Shown here: positions 44,277 to 53,149 of the stretch, piece by piece | How the letters are laid out: each line of letters opens with the position of its first letter | Position numbering within the stretch: the stretch's first letter is position 1 | NCBI RefSeq assembly: GCF_000023225.1 | Contig: NC_013173.1 | Span: 436,501 to 500,500, forward strand | DNA from: Desulfomicrobium baculatum DSM 4028 | GTDB lineage: Bacteria > Desulfobacterota > Desulfovibrionia > Desulfovibrionales > Desulfomicrobiaceae | DNA: 64,000 bases | Direction: 5' to 3' | Translations under genes and position numbers: made by a program | Notes under the pieces: generated by a model | The model's database searches: none | What the model saw: only the letters and a program-made list of their open reading frames with translations | Told to the model about the DNA's origin: nothing

Positions 44277-44528
44277 ATGATACTTTCCTCAAGCCAACTC
44301 AGGGCATTGAAAGAGCGCAACGACGAAGAATTGCGCAAGGGCAAGCATGGCAAGTACGGGTATCCCGCCCATACCATTCAAGACCTGCTTATGACCATTG
44401 AGGCCATGAAAAAGGAAAAGAAGAAGTGGAAACAGTTGGCTCAGGAGCGGGGCAAGGTCCTGCATGATGTGCTGACCCTGACCATCAAGGCCGCTCCCGC
44501 CGCTTCCGATCCCGACGACGAGCTTTAG
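44277..44528 (+). CDS. Small charged hypothetical protein
   Basis: 83 residues, starting 2 bp after the GspE-type gene stop. Highly charged helix: LKERNDEELRKGKHGKYGYP and MKKEKKKWKQLAQERGKVLHD, with an acidic tail. No domain recognised. Possibly an accessory of the ATPase upstream (inference from spacing only). Confidence 0.65.
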   Translation: MILSSSQLRALKERNDEELRKGKHGKYGYPAHTIQDLLMTIEAMKKEKKKWKQLAQERGKVLHDVLTLTIKAAPAASDPDDEL

Positions 44529-44566
44529 TCAGCCCCGGCCGCCTTTTTTTTTGACCTTCGCCGGAT

Positions 44567-47500
44567 TCAATAATCGTGTTTCCACATCACCCCTCCGCCC
44601 TGCCGGGAATCTGATCCCACTTCGGTCTCCACGCTGATTTTCGGAGTGATCTGCACTTCGACCTTGGTCCGATCCTGTCCTGAAACGCTACGTTGGGTGC
44701 GAATGTAATATTTGCCCCCGAAGTAACCTCCCACGCCGACGGCGGTGTTGTCCTCCTCGTCTTTGGTCACGTCCACTTCCTGTAGCCCGAGGCTTGATTT
44801 GATGGAGTCCAGAAAATCCGGACTCGCCCCAAAGCCGGTTATTTCCGCGGCAGCCTGGGCAAGGCGTACCGCTTGCAGCGGGGATATCTGTCGTAGCGAG
44901 CGGCCGAAAAGGATCAGGGCCAGCAGTTCGTCCTGGGGCAGGCTTGGAACGGAAGACAGGCTCACCCGAAAATCCCTGGCGGGACCGCTGATGCGCACCT
45001 GGACGAGATTTTCCAGGATCCGGGTTTCGCCGAGCACTTCCAGGAAGGGGTTGGGCGGGGTCTCGCCCCCGAGGGCCAGGGAGCCTTTATTCAAGGTGAA
45101 GGTGCGGTCGAGAAAATCGAACTTGCCGCGCAACAGGTTCATTTCGCCAGTGATCACGGGCTGGATCTGGTTGCCGCCGATGTGCAGGTTTCCGGACCAT
45201 TCCGAGTCCAGGCCCCGGCCCTGGACGCTCAGACGGGCCGGGATGGCCACCCGCAGATCAAAGCCGAGCAGAAAATTTCCGGTTTTGCCTTCCGCTCGTG
45301 GCGAAGGATTTTCAACATTGATTTCCTGGACTTCAATATGCGCCAGATCGGCCTGGGTTTTCGCCGGAAGACGGACTGTGGTCGGGTCGAGGGTGATGTT
45401 TCCGCGCAGCTCGGTTCCGTCCGGATTTCCCTGCAGGCGCAGGCCGCCCTTTGCCGTGCTTTGCATCAGGTCCTGGCGCAGCAGTTGAAAGTTGCTGAAA
45501 AGCACATCGACAATGTGTTTGAGCGTCAAAAGGTCCACCTGGCCCGTGGCCTCGGCCGTGCCCGCTGCGCCGTCCGTGGCGGAGAGGGTTGCCGTCAGGA
45601 CGGACCCGTCGGCCTTGGCGTCCATGTCCAGGTCCTGGATAATGGTCCCGCTGCGGTAATTCTCGTAGCGCGCATCGCGCACCTGGGCAGTGCCCGAGAG
45701 TTTCGGATCGGCCCAGGTGCCGCTGATGCGAAAATCGAGAGCGCAATCTCCTTCCAGGGTCTGATCATCAAGGCGCAGAAGGTGCGGCAGCAGCATGAGC
45801 CTGGTGTGGCCCGTGAGTTGTCCGGAAATGGGCGCTCCTAAGGGGAGAGCAGGCGCATAGAGGTCGATCTGCATTGGGCTTGAAAGGTTTGCGCTTATTT
45901 CGAGGGTGTCTTTTGAGGCCAGGGATGCCTGCGCTTCCAGCATATTTTGGCGCAGGCGCACCTCGGCCGTGGCGTCGAGATTGGGCAGACTCTCAAGGCC
46001 CGAAGATTTCAGGCTGATATCCCTGGCCTGCACCCAGAGCTGCGCGTCCGGTTCCGAAGGTGCGCCTTTGACGCCAAGCCGGGCATTGACGCTGGCGCTC
46101 GGCAGCTCAGGGAAAAGAGGCTGCAACAGCGCAGGGTCGAAGCCGGTCAGGTCGGCGGTGATATTCGTGATTTCGCCCGAAATGGTGCCCTGAGAGCGCA
46201 GCCGCGCCGGACCAAAACTCAAGCTGGTCTCCCGCCAGCTTGTCCCGGTGGGCGAGACGGTCATGCTGAAGGGGGACTCAAGCTTGAGCTCCTGGTGCAG
46301 CAGGATTCCGCGAAGATGTTCAAGGGCAAGGCCGCTTAGGTCCGAAGACAGTACCCCCTTGGCCGAAAGGTCGGTGCGGGAAGAAGCGTGGACGATCCCG
46401 ATGTCGAATCCGTAGCCTGACTCCACTCCGCGCAGTCTCGCGTTTATCGTGTCGGCCTTGATATCGTTCAGGCTCGCCGATGTCAGCTTCAGCTCGATAT
46501 CCGTTTCGCCCGGCAGTCCGGGATCGGCCAGCGTGCCGCTCAAGGACGCTCCGTCGATGCGGGCCCCGATGGCGGACAAGGATTTTCCCTGCCCCTGCAG
46601 GGTGACTTTTTGTTTTCCTTTGAGTGTATCGAGGCGGGCCTGCACGGAAAGTTCGCCTCCGATTTCCTTTTTCAGGATGCGGCCCAGAGAGCGTAAATCA
46701 GTGCTTTGAAAATCTGCATCGCCGATGAAAAAAAGCGGGTCCGGATGAATGTCGCCGTTGAAACGCAGGACTGTTTCCGGGAGATGCAGGGCGGATTCCG
46801 TGATACGCAGCAGGTTTTTGGCGGATTCGATTTTCAGCTCAAGGCTGACGGGCTCCTGTTCGGCCATGGCCGTCGCCTTCACGGTGGCGCTGGGCCGGGC
46901 AGGCAAGCCGAGCACTGTGGCTGTCGCGTTGGCAGAGGAAAGGGACAGCTCCTGCACGCCGATATTCTCTGTTGCGGCGGAAAGGTTCAGCCCAAAGGCG
47001 TCCGGGCTGCCCGAGGCCGAGGCGCGTAGGGTTGCCCCCTGCGCGATGCGCACGGCCGCATTGCTGATTTCCGGGAAGGCGGCGCTGAGCCTGGCCTGAA
47101 ACGTGTTCTTTTCCAGGTCGTACGCGCCGCTGGCTTTTGCCGATGTCCGCGCCTGCAGCTGCGCTTCGTGCACGCTGAAGAGCTGCGGAGACAGGCTGAA
47201 GTTGGCCAGCACGCGACTGTTTGGTCCCAGCAGCTGTTCAAGCTCCGGGGGCAAGCCGTCGATCCGGACGGCCGTGGCTTCGAGGCTGGCATTCATACTC
47301 GAGGTCGCACGGTTCACCCGCCCTTCAAGCGTTGTGTCCAGAATTGCCGACAAGGGTTTTTGCGTGGACCCCGCAGGCGGCTCACGCAGATCAAGCCGTG
47401 CATGTATGTTCACGAGGGAGTCGAGGGTGCCGTTGGCCGACAGCCCCAGGCGGTCTGATTCCAGACGCAGCTCTTTGGCATAAAAGGATGACCCGTCGTC

Positions 47501-48784
47501 GCCGAGGGTGGCATTCATCGACCAGGCGCGCAGACCTTCGGGCAGGCTCGGGGTCTGTGCCTCAAGCTGCGTTACAACCTGCCAGCCTTCGGCGTCTGCG
47601 GGAATGCCCAGAGACAGGCGTGCTTCGGCGGCGGGAACGGCGTGTCCGGAGATTTCCAGTTCGCGCAGCAGAATTGTTCCCTGTGCGCGCATGCCCTTTG
47701 GGTCCGCATGCAGGGAAGCGGAAGCATTGATGGGGCCTGTCCTTATGTTTTCGGGCATGAGCCAGGACACGTTCACGTTGTGCGCGTTGGCCGTGGATGC
47801 AAGGGTCTGGTTCTCAAAATTCCAGGTGGCGTTGCCGCCAAGGCTGCCGGTCGGGCTTTGCAGCTCAAGGCGGGCAATGCGCAGGACGGGATCATGCCAG
47901 CTCCCTTCAGCCCTGAAGGTCATTGTTTCCTGCGGCAGGCCGGTGAAAAGGTTCCAGGCCGGACCGGGCGTGACCAGCGCCCGCAGTTCGACGTCCGGTT
48001 CTGGGTCCAGAGAAATGGTCGCGTTGCCGGCCAGTTGCGCGACATCGGAAATCACGGACTCAAAGCCCAGGTTCCACTCGCTCATGGGACCGCTGCCTGT
48101 GGCCTGCAGCGAAATGCCCTGTGTGCCGTTCATGCCCAGGGCGGAGTGCAGGAGCCCCTGTGGTTCTTCGTGCACGTCCAGACGCAGATCAAGGGTGTGT
48201 TTGCGAAGATCGAGGCGGGCATCAAGCTCCGCCAGGTCATCTGTTCTGTCCAGCCGGGTTACGCGCAAACGGGCGTGAGGCTCATTTGCGTCAAGGGCCA
48301 GCGCGCCATGCAGGGAGAGCAGGGCTTCGCGCCCCGCGACCTCCGGAGCGAGGCGAATATAATCGATATCCATGCCGGCGATGCTTAAAGAAGGTGGCCC
48401 CGAGAATTCCGAGGTCTCGGACGTTTCCTCGGACTCGGGCAGACGCTGTATTTCAAGGCGGTCGATACCCACGTGCTGCAGGGATATTTTGCCCCGCAAC
48501 AGCTCGGTCAGGAGCGGGCGTACGCTCAGTTTTTCAGCGTTGAGCCAGGGGCCTTGGGCATCACTCACGGTCAGGCGGTCCAGGCTCCAGGTTTCGCCAA
48601 GCCGCAGGCCCTCCATTTCCAGGTGAAAGGCCTGCGTCTGGGTGAGACGGGTGATGGTGTCCAGCAATCCTTGCCGCCCTTTGTCCGTGCCCAGGATGAG
48701 GCCCGCGCATGTGGCGATGAGGACCACGCAGCCCAGGAGAATCAAGCCGGATTTTCGTAAGCGTTTGGATATGACGGGATGCAT
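44567..48784 (-). CDS. tamB: TamB, inner-membrane component of the TAM / lipid transport system
   Basis: 1405 residues with one N-terminal membrane span (SGLILLGCVVLIATCAGLIL) and a very long beta-rich AsmA-like repeat region. The C-terminal TamB domain (about the last 350 residues) carries GEMNLLRGKFDFLDRTFTLNKGSLALGG and FGRSLRQISPLQAVRLAQAAAEI. TamB bridges the periplasm to TamA and moves lipids or helps outer-membrane proteins insert. The start overlaps the tamA stop as TGATG, giving a tamA-tamB operon. Length matches E. coli TamB (about 1260) with some extra repeats. Confidence 0.93.
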   Translation of the reverse strand: MHPVISKRLRKSGLILLGCVVLIATCAGLILGTDKGRQGLLDTITRLTQTQAFHLEMEGLRLGETWSLDRLTVSDAQGPWLNAEKLSVRPLLTELLRGKISLQHVGIDRLEIQRLPESEETSETSEFSGPPSLSIAGMDIDYIRLAPEVAGREALLSLHGALALDANEPHARLRVTRLDRTDDLAELDARLDLRKHTLDLRLDVHEEPQGLLHSALGMNGTQGISLQATGSGPMSEWNLGFESVISDVAQLAGNATISLDPEPDVELRALVTPGPAWNLFTGLPQETMTFRAEGSWHDPVLRIARLELQSPTGSLGGNATWNFENQTLASTANAHNVNVSWLMPENIRTGPINASASLHADPKGMRAQGTILLRELEISGHAVPAAEARLSLGIPADAEGWQVVTQLEAQTPSLPEGLRAWSMNATLGDDGSSFYAKELRLESDRLGLSANGTLDSLVNIHARLDLREPPAGSTQKPLSAILDTTLEGRVNRATSSMNASLEATAVRIDGLPPELEQLLGPNSRVLANFSLSPQLFSVHEAQLQARTSAKASGAYDLEKNTFQARLSAAFPEISNAAVRIAQGATLRASASGSPDAFGLNLSAATENIGVQELSLSSANATATVLGLPARPSATVKATAMAEQEPVSLELKIESAKNLLRITESALHLPETVLRFNGDIHPDPLFFIGDADFQSTDLRSLGRILKKEIGGELSVQARLDTLKGKQKVTLQGQGKSLSAIGARIDGASLSGTLADPGLPGETDIELKLTSASLNDIKADTINARLRGVESGYGFDIGIVHASSRTDLSAKGVLSSDLSGLALEHLRGILLHQELKLESPFSMTVSPTGTSWRETSLSFGPARLRSQGTISGEITNITADLTGFDPALLQPLFPELPSASVNARLGVKGAPSEPDAQLWVQARDISLKSSGLESLPNLDATAEVRLRQNMLEAQASLASKDTLEISANLSSPMQIDLYAPALPLGAPISGQLTGHTRLMLLPHLLRLDDQTLEGDCALDFRISGTWADPKLSGTAQVRDARYENYRSGTIIQDLDMDAKADGSVLTATLSATDGAAGTAEATGQVDLLTLKHIVDVLFSNFQLLRQDLMQSTAKGGLRLQGNPDGTELRGNITLDPTTVRLPAKTQADLAHIEVQEINVENPSPRAEGKTGNFLLGFDLRVAIPARLSVQGRGLDSEWSGNLHIGGNQIQPVITGEMNLLRGKFDFLDRTFTLNKGSLALGGETPPNPFLEVLGETRILENLVQVRISGPARDFRVSLSSVPSLPQDELLALILFGRSLRQISPLQAVRLAQAAAEITGFGASPDFLDSIKSSLGLQEVDVTKDEEDNTAVGVGGYFGGKYYIRTQRSVSGQDRTKVEVQITPKISVETEVGSDSRQGGGVMWKHDY

Positions 48785-50550
48785 CAGAAAGCCTGCCCCA
48801 GGCTGATGTAAATTTGGAATGGATCGTCCACGCCGTCCCTGCGATCAAGGGGCACGGCCACATCCGCCCTGATCGGTCCGATGGGCGTGAAGTAGCGCAG
48901 CCCGGCGCCGGTTCCCCAAAAATAATCCTCCTTCTCCGAAGGGTTTCTGCCGGAAAAAGCGCCGCCCCCGTCTCCAAAAAGGACTACTCCGTATTCGCGG
49001 TTGATGCGGAAACGCAATTCCGCCGAAAAATCCACGGCGCTCACGCCGCCCAGGGGATCGTCGTCCTCGTCGAGTTCGCCCGCGTATTGATGGGCGTAAC
49101 CGCGTATCGAGCCCCCGCCGCCGGCATACAGGAGCATGTCTTCGGGGATGCTGTCCCGGTTGGCCCCTGCCAGCAGGCTGTAGCGTCCACGCGTGGCCAG
49201 GACGATGGACTTGTTTTTGCTTAGAGGCAGGTAGTGCCTGCCAGAAAGGTTCCACAGCACAAAGGATGTTTCACTGTCCTGGATGTCGGTGAAGGGCTCC
49301 ATGCGGGCGGCCAGAGTGATGCCGCTGGTGGGGTCCAGCACGTTGTTGGCATTGGAGAATTCGGCGATGAGAGGAACGGAGAAAAGGTTGAAGCGCCGCA
49401 ATTCATCATTCTCCACCTCGGCCAGTCGGTAGGCCAGCCCGTAGCCCACCTGCAGTTCCGAAACAGGCCGGCGCATGAGGGCCGAGAGGGAAAGGTTGGT
49501 GGAATCGTAACTGTCCGTGAGTTCGTGCTCATACTGGGCCGAAAGCCCGAGGGTTTGGCGGGGATGCCACATGCGTGGCAGGATCAGATCGGATTTGGCC
49601 CGCTGCAGGTTTTCGGCGAGTTCGGCATCGAGGCGCAATTCCTGGCCTGCGCCAAAAATGTTGCGGTGCGTCCAGCCCACGTTGGTACCCAGCCCCAGAT
49701 CGGAATAATACCACAGACCCGCACGCACGCTGCGCTGCGGGGCTTCAAGCAGAGTGATTCCCATCTCTACGATCCCAGAGCCTCCGGAGTGGTCCGCGCT
49801 GATGCGCACCGAACGGAAAAGTCCGGTGCGGATGAGTTGCTCGCGGGTCTTGTCCACTTTGCGCCGGTCATATGGGCTCCCTTCCTCCCAGGCCAATTCG
49901 TCGGTGACGACCTTGTCCGAGATATTTTCAAGCCCCAGGATTTGAGTGGATCCGAATTTCGCGGCGGGTCCTGTGTCGATGGTGAAGCTTACGCTGACCT
50001 TGTCCGTGGCGTGATCCGCGATCACTTTTTTTTCGCGGGCCACGGGCGAGGGGTATCCGTGTTCCTTCAAGCGTTCCAGCAGAGCCGTTTCAACGTCCAG
50101 AATCGTGCTGGACGAGTATTTTTCGCCCGCTTTGATCCTGCTTAGGGGGGCATACAGATGCTTGCGGGCAGAGTCCTCGGGTTGAAGCACGAGCCGGGGC
50201 TTTTCGAAAACAAAACGCGGTCCTGGTTCGATCGTGAACCGGACGGCCAGCGGGGTCACGTTGGTATCCACTTCTCCCGTTACTTCGGCCTTGAAATATC
50301 CTCTGGCCTGGAGCGCGCTGTTGAAGGATTCAACGTCGTTGGCCGCTCGCTTGCGCAGCAGGCCGGGAGTGGCGGGAGGATTGTCCTGCAGGTTCACGCA
50401 GTCGGAGACGGAGGAAAGCAGAGGGGTAAGGCCGTCCGGAAGAGCCGGAATGTCGACCGTGTATTCGGCGGATGCGCAGAGGCCTGGCGCCGGAAACAAA
50501 GCCAGGGTCAGGCACACAAAGAGAAGGAGACGGCCCTGCGAAACGGACAT
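48784..50550 (-). CDS. tamA: TamA, outer-membrane Omp85-family protein
   Basis: 588 residues with a signal peptide (LLLFVCLTLALFPAPGLCA). POTRA-like repeats follow (about 30-280), then a 16-strand Omp85 barrel with ILLYAGGGGSIRGYAHQYAGE near the VRG(Y/F) motif region and a C-terminal ending QIYISLGQAF. It pairs with TamB in the same operon. The short POTRA region distinguishes it from BamA. Confidence 0.93.
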   Translation of the reverse strand: MSVSQGRLLLFVCLTLALFPAPGLCASAEYTVDIPALPDGLTPLLSSVSDCVNLQDNPPATPGLLRKRAANDVESFNSALQARGYFKAEVTGEVDTNVTPLAVRFTIEPGPRFVFEKPRLVLQPEDSARKHLYAPLSRIKAGEKYSSSTILDVETALLERLKEHGYPSPVAREKKVIADHATDKVSVSFTIDTGPAAKFGSTQILGLENISDKVVTDELAWEEGSPYDRRKVDKTREQLIRTGLFRSVRISADHSGGSGIVEMGITLLEAPQRSVRAGLWYYSDLGLGTNVGWTHRNIFGAGQELRLDAELAENLQRAKSDLILPRMWHPRQTLGLSAQYEHELTDSYDSTNLSLSALMRRPVSELQVGYGLAYRLAEVENDELRRFNLFSVPLIAEFSNANNVLDPTSGITLAARMEPFTDIQDSETSFVLWNLSGRHYLPLSKNKSIVLATRGRYSLLAGANRDSIPEDMLLYAGGGGSIRGYAHQYAGELDEDDDPLGGVSAVDFSAELRFRINREYGVVLFGDGGGAFSGRNPSEKEDYFWGTGAGLRYFTPIGPIRADVAVPLDRRDGVDDPFQIYISLGQAF

Positions 50551-50565
50551 GTACGATTCCTGGGA

Positions 50566-51924
50566 TCAGATTGAGGCATCATCCTGGGGCGTAATCCAGG
50601 ACCTTACGAAACGGTCCACGTCGAATTTCCGGCGCGCCCCCGCAAGATTCATGAACCTTATCTTGCCGAAAATCGGCCGTTCGGTCCAGCCACGGTCATG
50701 CACCCCGCCGATGGACCAGGCAATGCCTGTGTATCCGTTGCTGTCCCGGCCATCGAGGCTGTAGCGGTCGTTGAGGCGGATGGCCGTGCGCAGCGCGTCG
50801 GCTGCGGACAAAGACCACTCCAGGATTTTTTTGGCCCAGTACATGCGCAGATAGCCGTGCATCTTGCCGCTGCGAAGCATCTGGGTCTGGGCGGCGTTCC
50901 AGAGCGGGTCGTGGGTCCTGGCCGCTTCCAGTTCCTCCGGAGAGTAGATGACGGGGCGGGGATCGCGCAGGTGTTTGTGCAGGCTCTCCTTGGCCCAGGC
51001 GGGGAAGCCCTCTTCGGTGTCGTAGCCAGGGGTATGGAGGCAGAAATTGTCCGAGAGTTCACGGCGGACAATGAGCTCGTCCAGGAAGGCGTCGACATTT
51101 TCTCCTGCCAGCCCGCATGCCTGTGTTTCAAGCGCCGCGCGTTGGGCGGAGAGCATGCCGAAGTGCAGGTGCGCGGAAAGGCTCGAACAGACATCCTGGT
51201 TGGGGTCGTTGCGGTTCGCGTAGACGGGCAGTTTGTTTTGCAGAAAATGACAGAGCAGGTCGCGGGCTGGTTGCTCGCCGGGTTCGACACGCAGAGCCTG
51301 GCGCCTGCCGTCATCGCGGATTTTGTGCCGCAGGGAGCTAAAGTCAGGCGCCGAGACCGCTGTCGGCCATGGATGCGGGTGCATGGGCAGAACGGGGAAT
51401 TCATCCAGAAATTCACCGAGCAGACGCTTGATTTTGGGGCGCAGGGTCCGCGCCATGAATTCGCGCCGATCCGAGACCACCCGCGCGGGCACGATGTTGC
51501 GCGAATCGACTTCATGCACGGCTTGATTCCAGGCCGAAAGCAGGTCCTTGTGCCATTGCGCCTTGATGCGCAACGGGTCGAAATCGGTGACGACAAGGCT
51601 GGCCTTGAGCGTGCGGGCGAAATTCGCGACTTCAAGGCCAGGAATGCCGGACAGGGCGAAAAAGGGAATGTTCTGCCGCCTGAGCGTTTGGGCCGTTTTT
51701 GTCAGTCCATCGAGCAGAAAATTGAAATGAACCGCAGTGGCCTCCGCAAAGTCCGGAGCCAGGCAAAAGATCACGGCCACAGGCTGTCCGCTTTTGAGCG
51801 CCTGCAATCGGGCATAGGTCAATCCCCAGTTGTCGGCGGCCCGAAAATCCCGGTGCATCCAATACAGCACCGGACCCTGGCCTAACGGGGCGTTTCGCAA
51901 CATGTTCACGCGACGTGGATTCAT
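50566..51924 (-). CDS. phr: Class II CPD photolyase
   Basis: 452 residues. The N-terminal YWMHRDFRAADNWGLTYA is the class II photolyase signature. DELIVRRELSDNFCLHTP and the C-terminal MLRSGKMHGYLRMYWAKKILEWS and RPIFGKIRFMNLAGARRKFD support FAD binding and the class. It repairs cyclobutane pyrimidine dimers with blue light. The stop is 16 bp from the tamA start, on the same strand, but tamA is probably transcribed separately. Confidence 0.92.
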   Translation of the reverse strand: MNPRRVNMLRNAPLGQGPVLYWMHRDFRAADNWGLTYARLQALKSGQPVAVIFCLAPDFAEATAVHFNFLLDGLTKTAQTLRRQNIPFFALSGIPGLEVANFARTLKASLVVTDFDPLRIKAQWHKDLLSAWNQAVHEVDSRNIVPARVVSDRREFMARTLRPKIKRLLGEFLDEFPVLPMHPHPWPTAVSAPDFSSLRHKIRDDGRRQALRVEPGEQPARDLLCHFLQNKLPVYANRNDPNQDVCSSLSAHLHFGMLSAQRAALETQACGLAGENVDAFLDELIVRRELSDNFCLHTPGYDTEEGFPAWAKESLHKHLRDPRPVIYSPEELEAARTHDPLWNAAQTQMLRSGKMHGYLRMYWAKKILEWSLSAADALRTAIRLNDRYSLDGRDSNGYTGIAWSIGGVHDRGWTERPIFGKIRFMNLAGARRKFDVDRFVRSWITPQDDASI

Positions 51925-52620
51925 GGACGGTTTTCCTTTGCGGCCGGGCCTTGAAATTGTGCGCTTACAAACCCATCAGCCAGAGGAGGCCCCTTACGGG
52001 CATGTGGCGTTCGATTTATTGCGGGGCCGCCTCCGTGTACTGTGCGAGGCATTCACTTGCAATTCTTGTTCAGTTATAAAACGCTGTCAATCTTGGTTTT
52101 TGAGCTTTTTGTATGCGCGTTGCTTGGTGAGTCACGCTTGAAACGCGGTCCGTGCAGTCCATAAAGGGAAGGCGGTAATCTGATTATATGGATTGCATTG
52201 TTGGCTCGAATTTGTAATGATATTCTACAGATCTCAATGATTTTTTTGACTTTTACATTTTGTGTCGCACGCTTCGGATTTATGGCTGATTCAACGCGAG
52301 AGGCCCGGCTCCGTTTTTGGCGTTGCTCGGGATGATGCGACCAGCCGAGCTGCTGGCTGTGTTCGGGTTTGAAGCGCGGCGCATGGGTGATCCGAAATTT
52401 TTTCATGAGCCGAAATTTGATTCGGCGGCTGTTCAAAATGTGATTTTTAGCTTGAAACGAGCGGCAGTGCGTGTCATTTCGCACAAACAGTCCGGATTGC
52501 GACGTGACGCCTTTTTTATGTGATTTCTTCGTGGGCTGGGTCATGTAAATTTTGGTTTCCAAGGGTCTGTATTTTGCGGCATATTTTTGCAGTATCTTAA
52601 TTTTAACAAAAAGAAAAAAT
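51925..52620. other. Non-coding region between phr and the PilZ gene
   Basis: Nearly 700 bp with no convincing gene. It becomes AT-rich beyond about 52150. A minus-strand frame (52074-52700) lacks coding signs and overlaps the PilZ gene antisense. Probably the promoter region of phr and the PilZ gene. No clear promoter boxes can be fixed. Confidence 0.45.
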
Positions 52621-53112
52621 ATGAGCGACGACAAAATATCAGATGTTGAAGTTTTTGTGCACAATAAAATGGTTGTCTCTTTTGCCTGCCCCCAATGCAA
52701 GCTGGAGAAAGAAGTTGCAGTTGAGAGAATAAAAGACGTTTATCATTGGAACATAAACGCAGCATGTCGTCGATGTGCGCATAAATTCAAGGTTTCTTTC
52801 AATTTTAGGAAATATTATAGGAAAGAAACCTATATACATGGTCTTCTTTATGATTCTTTTGAGTCAATTGATCCTGCTGGAGATGTGATCGTGACAGACA
52901 TTTCTCTGACAGGAGTTGGCTTTGAATGTAATAGCTGTGATTTTACTGTTGGATCTGTCTTGGTATTAAGATTTATTTTGGATGATTGTGAACGCTCGAA
53001 AATGGAAAAGAAGATATCGATAGAGTCTATACGCGGCTCAAAGGTTGGCGCTCTTTTTCTGGGCGAACATAGTTTTGACAAAGTTCTCGGAAAATACATT
53101 CTTCCCCAATAA
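52621..53112 (+). CDS. PilZ-domain protein with N-terminal zinc-ribbon-like segment
   Basis: 163 residues from ATG 52621. An N-terminal CPQCKLEKEV with a second pair in AACRRCAHKF suggests a zinc ribbon. A PilZ-like beta region follows (VTDISLTGVGFEC, where PilZ has D/N-x-S-x-x-G). The usual RxxxR arginine pair for c-di-GMP may correspond to FRKYYRK. It is clearly AT-richer than its neighbours, so it may have been acquired laterally. It lies upstream of the PstS-like/OmpA fusion gene. Confidence 0.75.
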   Translation: MSDDKISDVEVFVHNKMVVSFACPQCKLEKEVAVERIKDVYHWNINAACRRCAHKFKVSFNFRKYYRKETYIHGLLYDSFESIDPAGDVIVTDISLTGVGFECNSCDFTVGSVLVLRFILDDCERSKMEKKISIESIRGSKVGALFLGEHSFDKVLGKYILPQ

Positions 53113-53149
53113 TTTCAAATCAACGTGATGGCGGAGAGGAGCGGTATAT

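Noticed and set aside
52074-52700. 208-codon minus-strand frame across the phr-PilZ gap
   Set aside because: No domain, overlaps the PilZ gene antisense, and its residues are typical of AT-rich non-coding DNA.
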